Shown here: one piece after another, positions 25,473 to 33,202 of the stretch
How positions within the stretch are numbered: the stretch's first letter is position 1
Layout: every line of letters begins with the position of its first letter
Source: Chryseobacterium artocarpi
Lineage (GTDB): Bacteria > Bacteroidota > Bacteroidia > Flavobacteriales > Weeksellaceae
Assembly (NCBI RefSeq): GCF_001684975.1
Contig: NZ_MAYH01000048.1
Coordinates: 1 to 64,000, forward strand
Direction of reading: 5' to 3'
DNA: 64,000 nt
The notes under the pieces: model-generated
What the model was told of the DNA's origin: nothing
The model's input: only the letters and a program-made list of their open reading frames with translations
Databases searched by the model: none
Translations under genes and position numbers: made by a program

Positions 25473-26436
25473 AATATACCTACCTGAAAAATTGGTTTTA
25501 GGACAAGAAGAAAAGGATTTATATCCCTACCGTAGGCGGGTTAGCACATCATTTTGTGTTGCTTTTACATTGAACCAATCTATTCAAATGTATACAGGAA
25601 ACAGGTATACAGATAGTTTGGATGCCTGCCTTACTGCTGTAAGCTGGGTAGAAGATAATTTTTGTGAACTCCATATAGCTGGAATTGGAATTGATAAGCC
25701 CAAACATGAAAGAATAATAAAGACATGTACACTCTATATGGATAGAGGAGGATACCTCGTTTCTGGACATTATCAAGAATTCAAATATTTAGCACAAAGA
25801 GTTTTAAGAAGACCCACAGCAGCCCCAGATGATACAGTTGATAAAATAATAGAATTAAAACATAACTTTAGTAGAAAATTTATTAATGGTACAAAAGAAA
25901 ATTTATTACATAAAGAAATATTTATAGATAAACTGTTCAAAATACAAGATTTTCCAGAATTCAAAATCAATACAGAGTCTGATTTTTTCAAACTCTTACA
26001 GAAAGTTTCTATTTATAATCGTAGTATGGAGATGTCATTCGTATATTCTATTGCACAAGAAAAGAAAATTCAATTAGATAATTTTAAAAAGATTGTTGGA
26101 ATTGTTTCTTTACCTATAACAATTGAAGCTTATGCATGGGTTAAAGCTTTACAGAGTGGTATATCACTTATTAATTATCTTTGTACCGCTGATGATGTTA
26201 TGAAGCTTTCGGATGAATTGTTTGAGTTTAGAGGGCCTGTAATTATTTCAGATGTTTTTGATGTCGCTTATGACAATAAACATTTTGATCCTATGAGTGA
26301 TAATATAACAATTCCTAAAAGAGAATCTAAAAGTAGAGGTTTGAAACAAGATGCATTGGATGATTTTTTAGCAATAAAGATGATTGTTGCTGATCAAATT
26401 AAAAATATTAAACAACCAATTACAGAAATAAAATGA
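25465..26436 (+). CDS. Second VgrG-linked cargo protein, related to the preceding one
   Basis: A 323-residue protein. No signal peptide. Its C-terminal third resembles that of the upstream protein (INYLCTADDVM ... RGPVIISDVFDV), and both lack a recognisable catalytic motif. Start and stop overlap both neighbours (8 bases upstream; ATGA with the lipoprotein gene downstream), so the genes are tightly coupled. One reading is that the pair are T6SS effectors and the two lipoproteins behind are their antidotes, because lipoprotein immunity points to a periplasmic target. No family named. Confidence 0.45.
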   Translation: MSKIYLPEKLVLGQEEKDLYPYRRRVSTSFCVAFTLNQSIQMYTGNRYTDSLDACLTAVSWVEDNFCELHIAGIGIDKPKHERIIKTCTLYMDRGGYLVSGHYQEFKYLAQRVLRRPTAAPDDTVDKIIELKHNFSRKFINGTKENLLHKEIFIDKLFKIQDFPEFKINTESDFFKLLQKVSIYNRSMEMSFVYSIAQEKKIQLDNFKKIVGIVSLPITIEAYAWVKALQSGISLINYLCTADDVMKLSDELFEFRGPVIISDVFDVAYDNKHFDPMSDNITIPKRESKSRGLKQDALDDFLAIKMIVADQIKNIKQPITEIK

Positions 26437-27126
26437 AAATAGGAATCATAATTTTTTCAACATTTAATCTGATGATTTTATCTTGTAAATCTCATAAAAG
26501 TGTTGAACAAGATGAAATTATACAAACTAAACCTTTTTCCAAAGTTAATTATTATAAGTATACATATAGAAATAATGAACCCTACATTGAAAGTAATATT
26601 AAAATAGATTCATTTAAGCCAATAATTTACACAAATGTAAAACCCTTAGATACTAATAAAGCTATTCCACAAAAAATTTATTCTCTAAGTAAAAATTCAT
26701 GGAAATCTTCTAAGGAATATTTTTACAATGATTTGCAGGGATTGAGTGTTGTTTACCTAGAAAAGAATAATAAAATATTATTTAGAAATTTTTATAGGAG
26801 TTACACAGGTAAAGATTTTTATAAATCAGATATTAATAAGCCAAGAAACAAGGAAGATTTGATAAAATATTTTGAAAACAAAAAAGCTGAATTTAAGATA
26901 TTGAGTGTTAACAAGTCCGAAAAAGCAGATGTAATAAATGTTGATATAAATGGTGATTTTTACAAAATAATTGTTGATTCGACATTTTGTAAAAGCTATT
27001 TATATTATAATAAAAGGGATACAATAAATAAGTTTTTTTTAATAACAGATGATGCGTTCTGGGAAGGGTTTTAATTGTAAATGAATAGATTAAATAAATA
27101 AAACAACCAATTACTGAAATAAGATG
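26411..27126 (+). repeat. Direct repeat marking tandem duplication of the lipoprotein gene
   Basis: The 25 bases at 26411-26435, covering the end of the cargo gene and the start codon of the first lipoprotein gene (AACAACCAATTACaGAAATA and so on), recur at 27102-27126 before the second lipoprotein gene with two mismatches. This is the scar of a tandem duplication in which a piece of the upstream gene's 3' end was copied along. Confidence 0.7.
26433..27074 (+). CDS. Putative immunity lipoprotein, copy 1
   Basis: A 213-residue protein with a lipoprotein signal (MKIGIIIFSTFNLMILSC; lipobox LMILSC). The mature part is Lys/Asn/Tyr-rich. A well-conserved block (FYRSYTGKDFYKSDINKPRN, KEDLIKYFENKKA, VDSTFCKSYLYYN) is shared with the next gene, which is clearly a paralogue. 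The start codon overlaps the stop of the cargo gene (ATGA). Position after T6SS cargo and export to the periplasmic side fit an antidote for a periplasm-acting effector. The family is not named to my knowledge, so function is inferred from context. Confidence 0.5.
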   Translation: MKIGIIIFSTFNLMILSCKSHKSVEQDEIIQTKPFSKVNYYKYTYRNNEPYIESNIKIDSFKPIIYTNVKPLDTNKAIPQKIYSLSKNSWKSSKEYFYNDLQGLSVVYLEKNNKILFRNFYRSYTGKDFYKSDINKPRNKEDLIKYFENKKAEFKILSVNKSEKADVINVDINGDFYKIIVDSTFCKSYLYYNKRDTINKFFLITDDAFWEGF

Positions 27127-27744
27127 AAGTCAATCATATATTATATAGTAATTTTTGGTTTGATTATTTCTTGTCAAACAAAAAAAGTAAAACAAGATAT
27201 AGACATCATAGAAAATATCCCTTTTTCTAAAAATAATTTTTACAAATATGATAATGGATACTTAAGAAATAATCCTCAAAAATTAGATTCTTCACGGTCT
27301 TATATTTACACAATTATAGAACCATCAAATGAAAATAGAAAATATCCAAGAAAAATTTATACATTAATCAGTGTTAATCGAGATAAAGAAGCTAGTGAGT
27401 ATTTTTATGAAAAACTAAAAGGGAAAAATTTGTCTTTTATAGAAATGAATAATAAAATAGTTTTTCGAGATTTTTATAGGAGTTATATAGGAAAAGAATA
27501 TCATAAATCAGACATTAATAAACCAAGAAATAAGGAAGATCTGATTAAGTATCTTAAAAGTAAAAATGCCAAATATAAAATTTTAAGTATTGGTAAGTCT
27601 GAAAAGGCAGATGTTGTAAAAGCAAAAATAAATAACTCTTTTTATGAAATAGTTGTTGATTCTACATTTTGTAAAAGTTATTTATATTATAATGAAAAAG
27701 ATACAATTTTTAATTATTCAACTGTATTATTTACTTTTTTTTAA
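27124..27744 (+). CDS. Putative immunity lipoprotein, copy 2
   Basis: A 206-residue paralogue of the preceding protein, with lipobox GLIISC and the same blocks (FYRSYIGKEYHKSDINKPRN, KEDLIKYLKSKNAKYKILSI, VDSTFCKSYLYYN). The N-terminal half is more divergent. It arose by tandem duplication together with a scrap of the upstream gene. The C-terminus differs from copy 1 (ends VLFTFF), so one of the two may be altered by a change near the end. Extra immunity copies often protect against toxin variants of relatives. That is inference. Confidence 0.5.
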   Translation: MKSIIYYIVIFGLIISCQTKKVKQDIDIIENIPFSKNNFYKYDNGYLRNNPQKLDSSRSYIYTIIEPSNENRKYPRKIYTLISVNRDKEASEYFYEKLKGKNLSFIEMNNKIVFRDFYRSYIGKEYHKSDINKPRNKEDLIKYLKSKNAKYKILSIGKSEKADVVKAKINNSFYEIVVDSTFCKSYLYYNEKDTIFNYSTVLFTFF

Positions 27745-28051
27745 AGTAAGATATTTTAATTAATTTTTATAGGAAAAAGGACGATAATTGAAATAAAACC
27801 ATATTTACTCGAAAATAACAAACCTATTTTTAGATTTAATTTAAAGATGTCTAATTAATACGAATTCTAATTCCACATTTAAATTTGTTCAATAACATAT
27901 AAATATGTATTTTTACTCAATATGATTTGAGAAAATTTATCTTTTTCTGAAGGTGGAATAATCGGTTACCTAAAAAAATAGAATTCCTTAAAAGCCCTAA
28001 CAATAGCTATTAAGTATAATTAAAGATATTCCTGGAGAAACCACTTTAAAG

Positions 28052-28077
28052 CCTCTGAATTTTCAGAGGTTTTTTTA
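28052..28077 (+). terminator. Terminator of the vgrG operon
   Basis: CCTCTGA (28052-28058) pairs with TCAGAGG (28063-28069), followed by seven T. Plus-strand orientation. Confidence 0.85.
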
Positions 28078-28109
28078 TTTTTATATAATATTGCTTTTAA
28101 TAAAAAATG

Positions 28110-28137
28110 AACTCCCTCAAATTGGTTTGAGGGAGTT
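28110..28137 (-). terminator. Terminator of the immunity array
   Basis: AACTCCCTCAA (28110-28120) pairs with TTGAGGGAGTT (28127-28137). On the minus strand it is followed by a CATTTTTTA tract, so it ends transcription of the array that runs leftward. Confidence 0.8.
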
Positions 28138-28178
28138 CTTATTTAGAATAAGTATTAAGTCATTGCTTACGTTGGATA

Positions 28179-28436
28179 CTATTCTTTAATAGTAGCTTTC
28201 AGTTTTTCTATTTCTTTATTCTGAGAAATGACATAGAGTGTTAATTCTTCAATTTTCTGAAGTAAAATACCGAACCTCCATTTAATTCTATACTGTAAAT
28301 CTTTATAGTAGATTGTGTCGAGGAGGTTGGTAACCCCATCTTTTATAAATCCCAGAATATCCGGGATGTCGTCTTTTGTAACCACAGAGGATAACCTCGG
28401 GTAATACCTGCGTGTTACCGGTGTTTGATTTGACAT
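28179..28436 (-). CDS. Small protein of unknown function at the end of the array
   Basis: An 85-residue protein. No signal peptide. The middle (DIPDILGFIKDGVTNLLDTI) is amphipathic and the C-terminus (KIEELTLYVISQNKEIEKLK) predicts a short coiled coil. It is followed by a clean minus-strand terminator and preceded by 187 bases of spacer, so it may have its own promoter. I do not recognise the family. Confidence 0.5.
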   Translation of the reverse strand: MSNQTPVTRRYYPRLSSVVTKDDIPDILGFIKDGVTNLLDTIYYKDLQYRIKWRFGILLQKIEELTLYVISQNKEIEKLKATIKE

Positions 28437-28623
28437 AAAAATAATTTTGTGTTTGGGTGGATTACCTACAAAAACATGTAGGATTAAAAGAAAAACTAAT
28501 TGTAATACTTCTTTATTTTTCTATAAAAATGGATAAGGTACAGCTTCATTAATAATGATGAAAATTTACAAATTGGTTAATTGTATTTTGTATTCTATAC
28601 CTTTTTTATATTACATAGTATAC

Positions 28624-29082
28624 TTAAAAAGGACTAAACCCTTGAAGAAAATTTTGAATTCTTGAAGTAATAAGGTCTTTTAAAGTACCACCTGTGCGAC
28701 GATAATATTTAGATTGTGATGGTTCGTCTTCCAATTGATTTAAAAAAGGATTTTCACCCTCATCCAAAAAAATAAATAATGGCAACCCATATGATGCTAA
28801 ATCAATAATAAAAAAAGGCCGAGTAATTATTATATCATGTAATTCTTGAAGCTCAATGCGTTCTCCATCTTGCATTTCTTGTTGGCTATCATAAATGCTA
28901 TAGTCTAAAAAATTACAAAACTTTCCTGCTAAAAGTAATAATTCTTTTAATATTTTAGGAAAAGGGTTATTATTATTATATAACTGTTCTAAATGATTTA
29001 TTTCTGTCTCTGTCAAACCTTTATCTATAAAGCCATCCATAGTATTATGGTCTTGTAGTATTTGTAAATATTGTACAGTCAT
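28624..29082 (-). CDS. SUKH (SMI1/KNR4) family immunity protein
   Basis: A 152-residue protein with SUKH features: GLTETEINHLEQLYNNNNPF, FPKILKELLLLAGKFCNFL, and a central FFIIDLASYGLPLFIFLDEG. It begins 14 bases after the restored end of the frameshifted deaminase fragment, reproducing the toxin-then-SUKH order of the 10-12.6 kb cassette. Most likely the antidote of that broken toxin and now retained as an orphan. It is related to the SUKH gene at 30.2 kb (both share the PFPK-LKELL-LAGK pattern). Confidence 0.75.
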   Translation of the reverse strand: MTVQYLQILQDHNTMDGFIDKGLTETEINHLEQLYNNNNPFPKILKELLLLAGKFCNFLDYSIYDSQQEMQDGERIELQELHDIIITRPFFIIDLASYGLPLFIFLDEGENPFLNQLEDEPSQSKYYRRTGGTLKDLITSRIQNFLQGFSPF

Positions 29083-29096
29083 AATTTAAAATTTTA

Positions 29097-29764
29097 TTAT
29101 AATAATCCTTTTGCTTTTCCCATTGTTATTGCCTTAGGATGAGATATTACCTCAAAAGTAATACTTTTCCCATGCTTCTCTGCAGTCTTTGTAAGTAAAC
29201 CAAATATCCTTGACAACTAGTACAAGTATCCAATGTTGATCTGGCTGTAATTACAAACTTATCTCCGCTGTTCCAATGGTTAGCTAAAAAGTTATAAATG
29301 TATTTAAGTTCACTATCATTAATACGTGAAATTTTATCAGGAAAAGATAAGTCAATAGCTTTTTTAGTAAACTTATCCAATTGTAGCTGATTAGGATTAG
29401 TAAGCCAAGCAGATACATTATTATAAAACTTTTTTGTCACTATAGATGATTTCCCAGAAACAAAGTTTTCATTAACGGTATTTAATAAATTACCATTTTT
29501 ATCATAAATTTTTGTTTCTGTAATATATTTATTCATTTACTTAATTCTATTCTTAACATCAGGGTTTAAGCTATTAAACAATCCTATATTTTCTTTATAA
29601 ATATTATCTAATTCACTAACACTCATTGAAATATTTTGAATATTCTTTTGATAATTTTTATTTGCTGTTCTCAATGTCATTGAAATTTTAATATCTAAAA
29701 GATCAATATGAATATCAGGCAAATTGGATTCTAGAATCTCAATAATATCTGCATCTTTGAACAT
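29097..29764 (-). pseudogene. Broken deaminase toxin tip (stop plus frameshift)
   Basis: Two frames abut: 29537-29764 (75 residues) and 29147-29536 (129 residues). They are in the same phase and separated only by one TAA directly before an ATG. The second has a deaminase-type zinc site: NDSELKYIYNFL (DxE) and DTCTSCQGYL (CxxC). After the CxxC the frame ends early. A one-base correction near 29199-29206 continues as GLLTKTAEKHGKSITFEV, then ISHPKAITMGK, to a stop at 29097, a plausible deaminase C-terminus. No delivery domain is attached. Read as the silent or decayed C-terminal tip of a polymorphic toxin, followed by its SUKH immunity gene. A sequencing error at the frameshift is the alternative. 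Confidence 0.65.
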
Positions 29765-29807
29765 CTTTTAAATCAATTCTGGGTTTGCGAAATTCTTTTA
29801 AATTCAT
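29757..29807 (-). pseudogene. N-terminal scrap of an immunity gene joined to the toxin tip
   Basis: ATG at 29807 begins MNLKEFRKPRIDLKDVQ, closely similar to the start of the frameshifted immunity gene just upstream (MMNLKEPEKRRVDFEDIQW, from 30149). After the shared 17 residues the frame runs into the toxin fragment and stops, suggesting a recombination junction inside this array. Confidence 0.45.
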
Positions 29808-29833
29808 TTTTATCTTATCAATGAAACGTTAAT

Positions 29834-30149
29834 TTACAATTTGTGGTGATTGATAAGGTTTCCCTCATCATCATACTTATATATCTCCTTGGTAGTCTGC
29901 CTCATGGAATAACTTGAATAAGTAAGAAATCCTGCTTCATTATATTCGTTCTCCCATCCTATACGACTCCCGCAATCATATTCAATCTCAGCTTCAGTAG
30001 TTCCACTCGGGAACTTATCAAAAATTACATATCCTGTATATAGACGATTATCGTACATAGCAAGACAACTACCATCATGATTGTAGCCTCCCCCACTGGA
30101 TGTCTTCGAAATCAACTCTTCTTTTCTCTGGTTCTTTTAAGTTCATCAT
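29834..30149 (-). pseudogene. Frameshifted immunity-type gene (homopolymer C5)
   Basis: The main open frame (29834-30115; GGGYNHDGSCLAMYDNRLYT to INHHKL) lacks a good start. Upstream, ATG 30149 opens MMNLKEPEKRRVDFEDIQWG in another phase. Removing one base from the run of five C at 30090-30094 (G on the coding strand) joins them as DIQWGGYNHDGSCLAMYD, a smooth single protein of about 104 residues. The run length suggests slippage: real phase switching, a recent loss of function, or a read error. The protein has the Tyr/Asp-rich look of the neighbouring immunity genes. Family unnamed. Confidence 0.55.
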
Positions 30150-30173
30150 TATTCAAACTATGATAAAAATTGA

Positions 30174-30650
30174 TTAAAACAGATCACTATCCTTCTTCTT
30201 TATATCAATCCTATGATTGATAAAAGAAGATAATCTGCACAGACACAAAATAAAAGGAACATTGTATTCTTCACAGTACAACTCAGCATGCCGAACTATA
30301 GGATCATCATCTTCATCAAGATGAACAAACAGGAAAGATTCTGCAAAATCACAGATTTCAATCACATAAAACGGGTGGTTAATCGCCTTATTACTTTCTT
30401 CAATCCATTCTCTGGGGTCTTTCTGAAATTCATTAATATCAAGAACATTATGTTTCAACACATAACAGGATTTTCCGGCTAGAAACAATAGCTCTTTTAA
30501 TACTTTAGGAAATGGCTTTCCATTGTTATAGATCATTTCGTGGTTTTGAATTTCAGAGAAAGACATAGGTTCTATCCTTCCTTCATATTCTGTATTCTCT
30601 GAATATTGTGCTGGATTATCCCTTAAATAAGTTAAAATTTCAATTTTCAT
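30174..30650 (-). CDS. SUKH (SMI1/KNR4) family immunity protein
   Basis: A 158-residue protein: EIQNHEMIYNNGKPFPKVLK, ELLFLAGKSCYVL, a central NHPFYVIEICDFAESFLFVH and LDEDDDPIV, and a C-terminal helical tail. Same subfamily as the SUKH protein at 28.6 kb but with a longer N-terminus. No toxin gene lies directly upstream, so it is an orphan antidote in the array. A cytoplasmic role against a nucleic-acid-acting toxin is known for the family. Confidence 0.75.
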   Translation of the reverse strand: MKIEILTYLRDNPAQYSENTEYEGRIEPMSFSEIQNHEMIYNNGKPFPKVLKELLFLAGKSCYVLKHNVLDINEFQKDPREWIEESNKAINHPFYVIEICDFAESFLFVHLDEDDDPIVRHAELYCEEYNVPFILCLCRLSSFINHRIDIKKKDSDLF

Positions 30651-30683
30651 TCTGTATTTCGACTCGGCTTGAAAGAAAAATAT

Positions 30684-31142
30684 TTAAAAATAATAGTAAT
30701 CTATATGCATATCATAATCTTCATACTCCCAATCTCCTTCAAGCATTTGAATCAAAGCATCTAGCATTTTTATTAACTCAGATGTTGGAAAAGGTTTATT
30801 GTAGAATATTTTAAAATCACCATCCACTGTTGGAATAGCTTGTAATTCTGTTAAAGTGATATTAGTTCCTTTATGGTAAACCTTAGTTTTTACAATTTGA
30901 AGAATTTCTACCATTGTTTGTTCTTCTGAAGCATTTGATATATACGGATCCCAGAGAAAAGCAAACCAACCTCCCATCTGACCATTTATTACAGTTAAAT
31001 GATAGTCTGTAAGAACTTCTTTCCGAATGAAAGTATATTGATCTTTTTTAAACTCTTCATGAATATAATAAAGGGCTAACTGCATAAAAATATCTGATGT
31101 TATGAACCCTTTATCTTTGTAGTCCATTGATTCTGTTGCCAT
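30684..31142 (-). CDS. Immunity-type protein, paralogue of the protein at 32.7 kb
   Basis: A 152-residue acidic protein. It shares layout and motifs with the product of 32695-33162: KGFITSDIFMQLALYYIHEE versus KGFWISESMMQLVLHYIIEE, EEQTMVEILQIVKT versus DEQIMIQLLNTVKK, and FPTSELIKMLDALIQMLEGD versus FPTAELIRVIDALIQMLERT. No signal peptide. I know no name for this family. Repeated occurrence among SUKH genes next to a T6SS cargo operon suggests immunity. Confidence 0.5.
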   Translation of the reverse strand: MATESMDYKDKGFITSDIFMQLALYYIHEEFKKDQYTFIRKEVLTDYHLTVINGQMGGWFAFLWDPYISNASEEQTMVEILQIVKTKVYHKGTNITLTELQAIPTVDGDFKIFYNKPFPTSELIKMLDALIQMLEGDWEYEDYDMHIDYYYF

Positions 31143-31255
31143 CTTTTAGTATTTAGTTTTTATCAGTTGATATTCTTCATAACCTATAGTTGATATCCAT
31201 ATAAAGATTGATAGAAGCTCTACTCCTTTTAAAGATCTGCTGCTTACTTTCTGAT

Positions 31256-31657
31256 TCAAAAAAAATTAGAAAAAAACAGACGTATCTTTGATCTGCTTGC
31301 CGGAGGGGTTTTCAGAAAGTCTCTCCATTCTATCAAAATTTCCTTAAAATCCTTTAAAGGAATACTGTTTACATATCCTTTCACATCATCATAAAAATCT
31401 ACCTCATTCCTGTGCATGATAATATCTACTGTAGCAGAATCACTTTCTATCTCCTGATCAGGATGATTCAATGCATCATGAATATCCGGTAATAACGAGT
31501 CGACGATCTGTTCCACAGAATTCCAGCTGTTTAAAAAAGCGGTTAAGTATGGATTATTGGTATCCACAACTTTAATAATGCTTTTCCCATACTTTCCCCA
31601 GTTGCAGACTTTATCTTCAAAAATAAGGTTGTATTGATCTGCCGTATTCTGATTCAT
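31256..31657 (-). CDS. Immunity-type protein, paralogue of its neighbour
   Basis: A 133-residue acidic protein. The C-terminal half aligns with the next upstream gene: NSIPLKDFKEILIEWRDFLK versus MIVPLQHFKTIVLAWQNFLN, and both have an EQIVDSLLPDIHDAL / DDINEEILPLIEHCQ helix before it. No signal peptide. Unnamed family. Gene spacing to its paralogue is 15 bases, so they are co-transcribed and probably arose by tandem duplication. Confidence 0.5.
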   Translation of the reverse strand: MNQNTADQYNLIFEDKVCNWGKYGKSIIKVVDTNNPYLTAFLNSWNSVEQIVDSLLPDIHDALNHPDQEIESDSATVDIIMHRNEVDFYDDVKGYVNSIPLKDFKEILIEWRDFLKTPPASRSKIRLFFSNFF

Positions 31658-31672
31658 GATATTTACTGATCT

Positions 31673-32026
31673 TTAATGGTTATTTAAAAAATTTTGCCAT
31701 GCCAACACAATCGTTTTAAAATGTTGCAAGGGCACTATCATATCAATATTCCCTGTGTTCATATTGATGAACTTTACTCCTACTAATGTGACCTCAATAC
31801 GCTCTCTTAATGATACTGTAAGGTCATTATCAACAGGAAACGGATCTCCATTCTGGCAATGCTCAATTAAAGGTAATATTTCCTCATTTATATCATCTAC
31901 AGTATTAAAGTGTAGAAATAATTCTTCCATTTCATCCCCTCCCAAAAAATAAGGTGTTTTTCCAAATTGTGTAGAAACATAAAAACTGATATCGTAAAAA
32001 TCTAACACTTCTTTTGCGGTCATCAT
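31673..32026 (-). CDS. Immunity-type protein, paralogue of its neighbour
   Basis: I start it at ATG 32026 (MMTAKEVLDFYDISFYVSTQ), 117 residues. A longer frame to 32107 would overlap the upstream gene by 64 bases and adds a sequence that is the antisense-phase reading of that gene. Acidic, with the PLQHFKTIVLAWQNFLN C-terminus shared with its neighbour. 17 bases separate it from the upstream gene. Family unnamed. Immunity is inferred from context. Confidence 0.5.
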   Translation of the reverse strand: MMTAKEVLDFYDISFYVSTQFGKTPYFLGGDEMEELFLHFNTVDDINEEILPLIEHCQNGDPFPVDNDLTVSLRERIEVTLVGVKFINMNTGNIDMIVPLQHFKTIVLAWQNFLNNH

Positions 32027-32043
32027 GATAAATCCTTTCAGTT

Positions 32044-32601
32044 TTAAATACGATCTGTCTCCGGTAAAAAAGGAACTGCCGAATGAAAATAAGGATGCTG
32101 ATCCCAAGGAAATGCTCCTATACGCTCATCCACAATAATTAATTCTTCTTTATCCATAGGCCATCCTCCATCCAATCCCCAGGTATCCTGCTTATCATAA
32201 GCATGCGTCATTTTGTTTTGAGAGTTATAATTAAAGGTCAAAAGAAGAATATCGTTACTATCATAATACCATTTTGTAGCTTCTTCCATTTGATGAGTCA
32301 AGATATCTGTTGAACAATTAAAAATTTCTCTGCTTTTTGAGTCAAGGACACTCTTTCCTTTGAATTTTATTTCTCCTTTTTCACTGATCTCTTCCCAATT
32401 CCATAAAATATAACCAAATGCTGCAGCTTTCTGGGTATAGAAAACCCATCTGAGACCGCCTTCTATGCATAACTCCTGTATCTTTTCCTGAATATTCTCT
32501 GTGGCATCAAGATAATATTCTCCCATGAAATAATCAGGGCTGATGTGATCTTTCTTTTTAATTCTTCCCTCTACGAAATAGCTGATATAAAGCTCATCCA
32601 A
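32044..32601 (-). CDS. Immunity-type protein ending in a YF..A.PFLPE motif
   Basis: A 185-residue soluble protein (EGGLRWVFYTQKAAAFGYIL and WNWEEISEKGEI in the middle). Its end, HPYFHSAVPFLPETDRI, resembles the ends of the two larger paralogues at 33.2-34.3 kb (SYYNYALPLLPEIEE, SYYNNVFPLFPEIIL), so the three may share a fold despite weak similarity elsewhere. No signal peptide. Unnamed family. Confidence 0.45.
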   Translation of the reverse strand: MDELYISYFVEGRIKKKDHISPDYFMGEYYLDATENIQEKIQELCIEGGLRWVFYTQKAAAFGYILWNWEEISEKGEIKFKGKSVLDSKSREIFNCSTDILTHQMEEATKWYYDSNDILLLTFNYNSQNKMTHAYDKQDTWGLDGGWPMDKEELIIVDERIGAFPWDQHPYFHSAVPFLPETDRI

Positions 32602-32610
32602 TTGATCAGC

Positions 32611-32664
32611 TTACTGTTCTGTGATTTCTTCAAAGAATTTGTTATAATATTTTTTATAGTTCAT
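32611..32664 (-). CDS. 17-residue ORF, probably a gene scrap
   Basis: ATG at 32664 reads MNYKKYYNKFFEEITEQ to TAA. It is very short and lies in the spacer between two immunity genes. It looks like the end of a lost toxin or immunity gene more than a real peptide. Confidence 0.2.
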   Translation of the reverse strand: MNYKKYYNKFFEEITEQ

Positions 32665-32694
32665 GAGTGTCTTTTATTTCTTGTTCATACCAGT

Positions 32695-33162
32695 TTAATC
32701 AAAATAATTCCAGTTCAGTTCCATCTGATATTCCTGATGATTCCAGGTTCTTTCCAGCATCTGAATAAGGGCATCTATAACGCGAATCAATTCTGCAGTA
32801 GGAAAAGGTTTTTTATCAAGAATATATTTTAAAGCAAGGTCATGAGTCGGAATATTCATTAATTCTTCTACAGAAACAAGGCTTCCTTTATCCTGTAATG
32901 TTTTTTTTACGGTATTCAGTAACTGTATCATGATCTGTTCGTCAGCAAGAGAATCAATATGATCAAATAGTCCCACAGACATATAACTTCGGCTATATCC
33001 ATTAACATGAAATTTCAAATCCATCAAAAGATCTGATTGATTGGGAATAAGAAGCTCTGACCTTTCCATTTCCTCAATGATATAATGCAACACCAGCTGC
33101 ATCATCGATTCGGATATCCAAAACCCTTTATTCTTTTCGTATTCTACTAAGGTTTTCCCCAT
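32695..33162 (-). CDS. Immunity-type protein, paralogue of the protein at 30.7 kb
   Basis: A 155-residue protein sharing the order QLVLHYIIEE / DEQIMIQLLNTVKK / KPFPTAELIRVIDALIQMLE with the 30684-31142 product. N-terminus KGFWISESMM. No signal peptide. The pair is separated by three unrelated genes, so the array was built by block duplication or repeated acquisition. Family unnamed. Confidence 0.5.
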   Translation of the reverse strand: MGKTLVEYEKNKGFWISESMMQLVLHYIIEEMERSELLIPNQSDLLMDLKFHVNGYSRSYMSVGLFDHIDSLADEQIMIQLLNTVKKTLQDKGSLVSVEELMNIPTHDLALKYILDKKPFPTAELIRVIDALIQMLERTWNHQEYQMELNWNYFD

Positions 33163-33202
33163 CTTTTAAAGAGATAATATCTGATTTAAAATAATTATGA
33201 GT

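Larger units (their letters stand above)
27745..28178. other. Gene-free spacer between convergent T6SS cargo and immunity array
   Basis: About 430 bases of very AT-rich DNA without a credible gene. It holds two terminators near its right end (listed separately), which separate the plus-strand vgrG operon from the minus-strand immunity genes. Confidence 0.6.

Noticed and set aside
31755..31952. Plus-strand frames within the immunity array
   Set aside because: They are antisense shadows of the minus-strand genes, with low-complexity translation.
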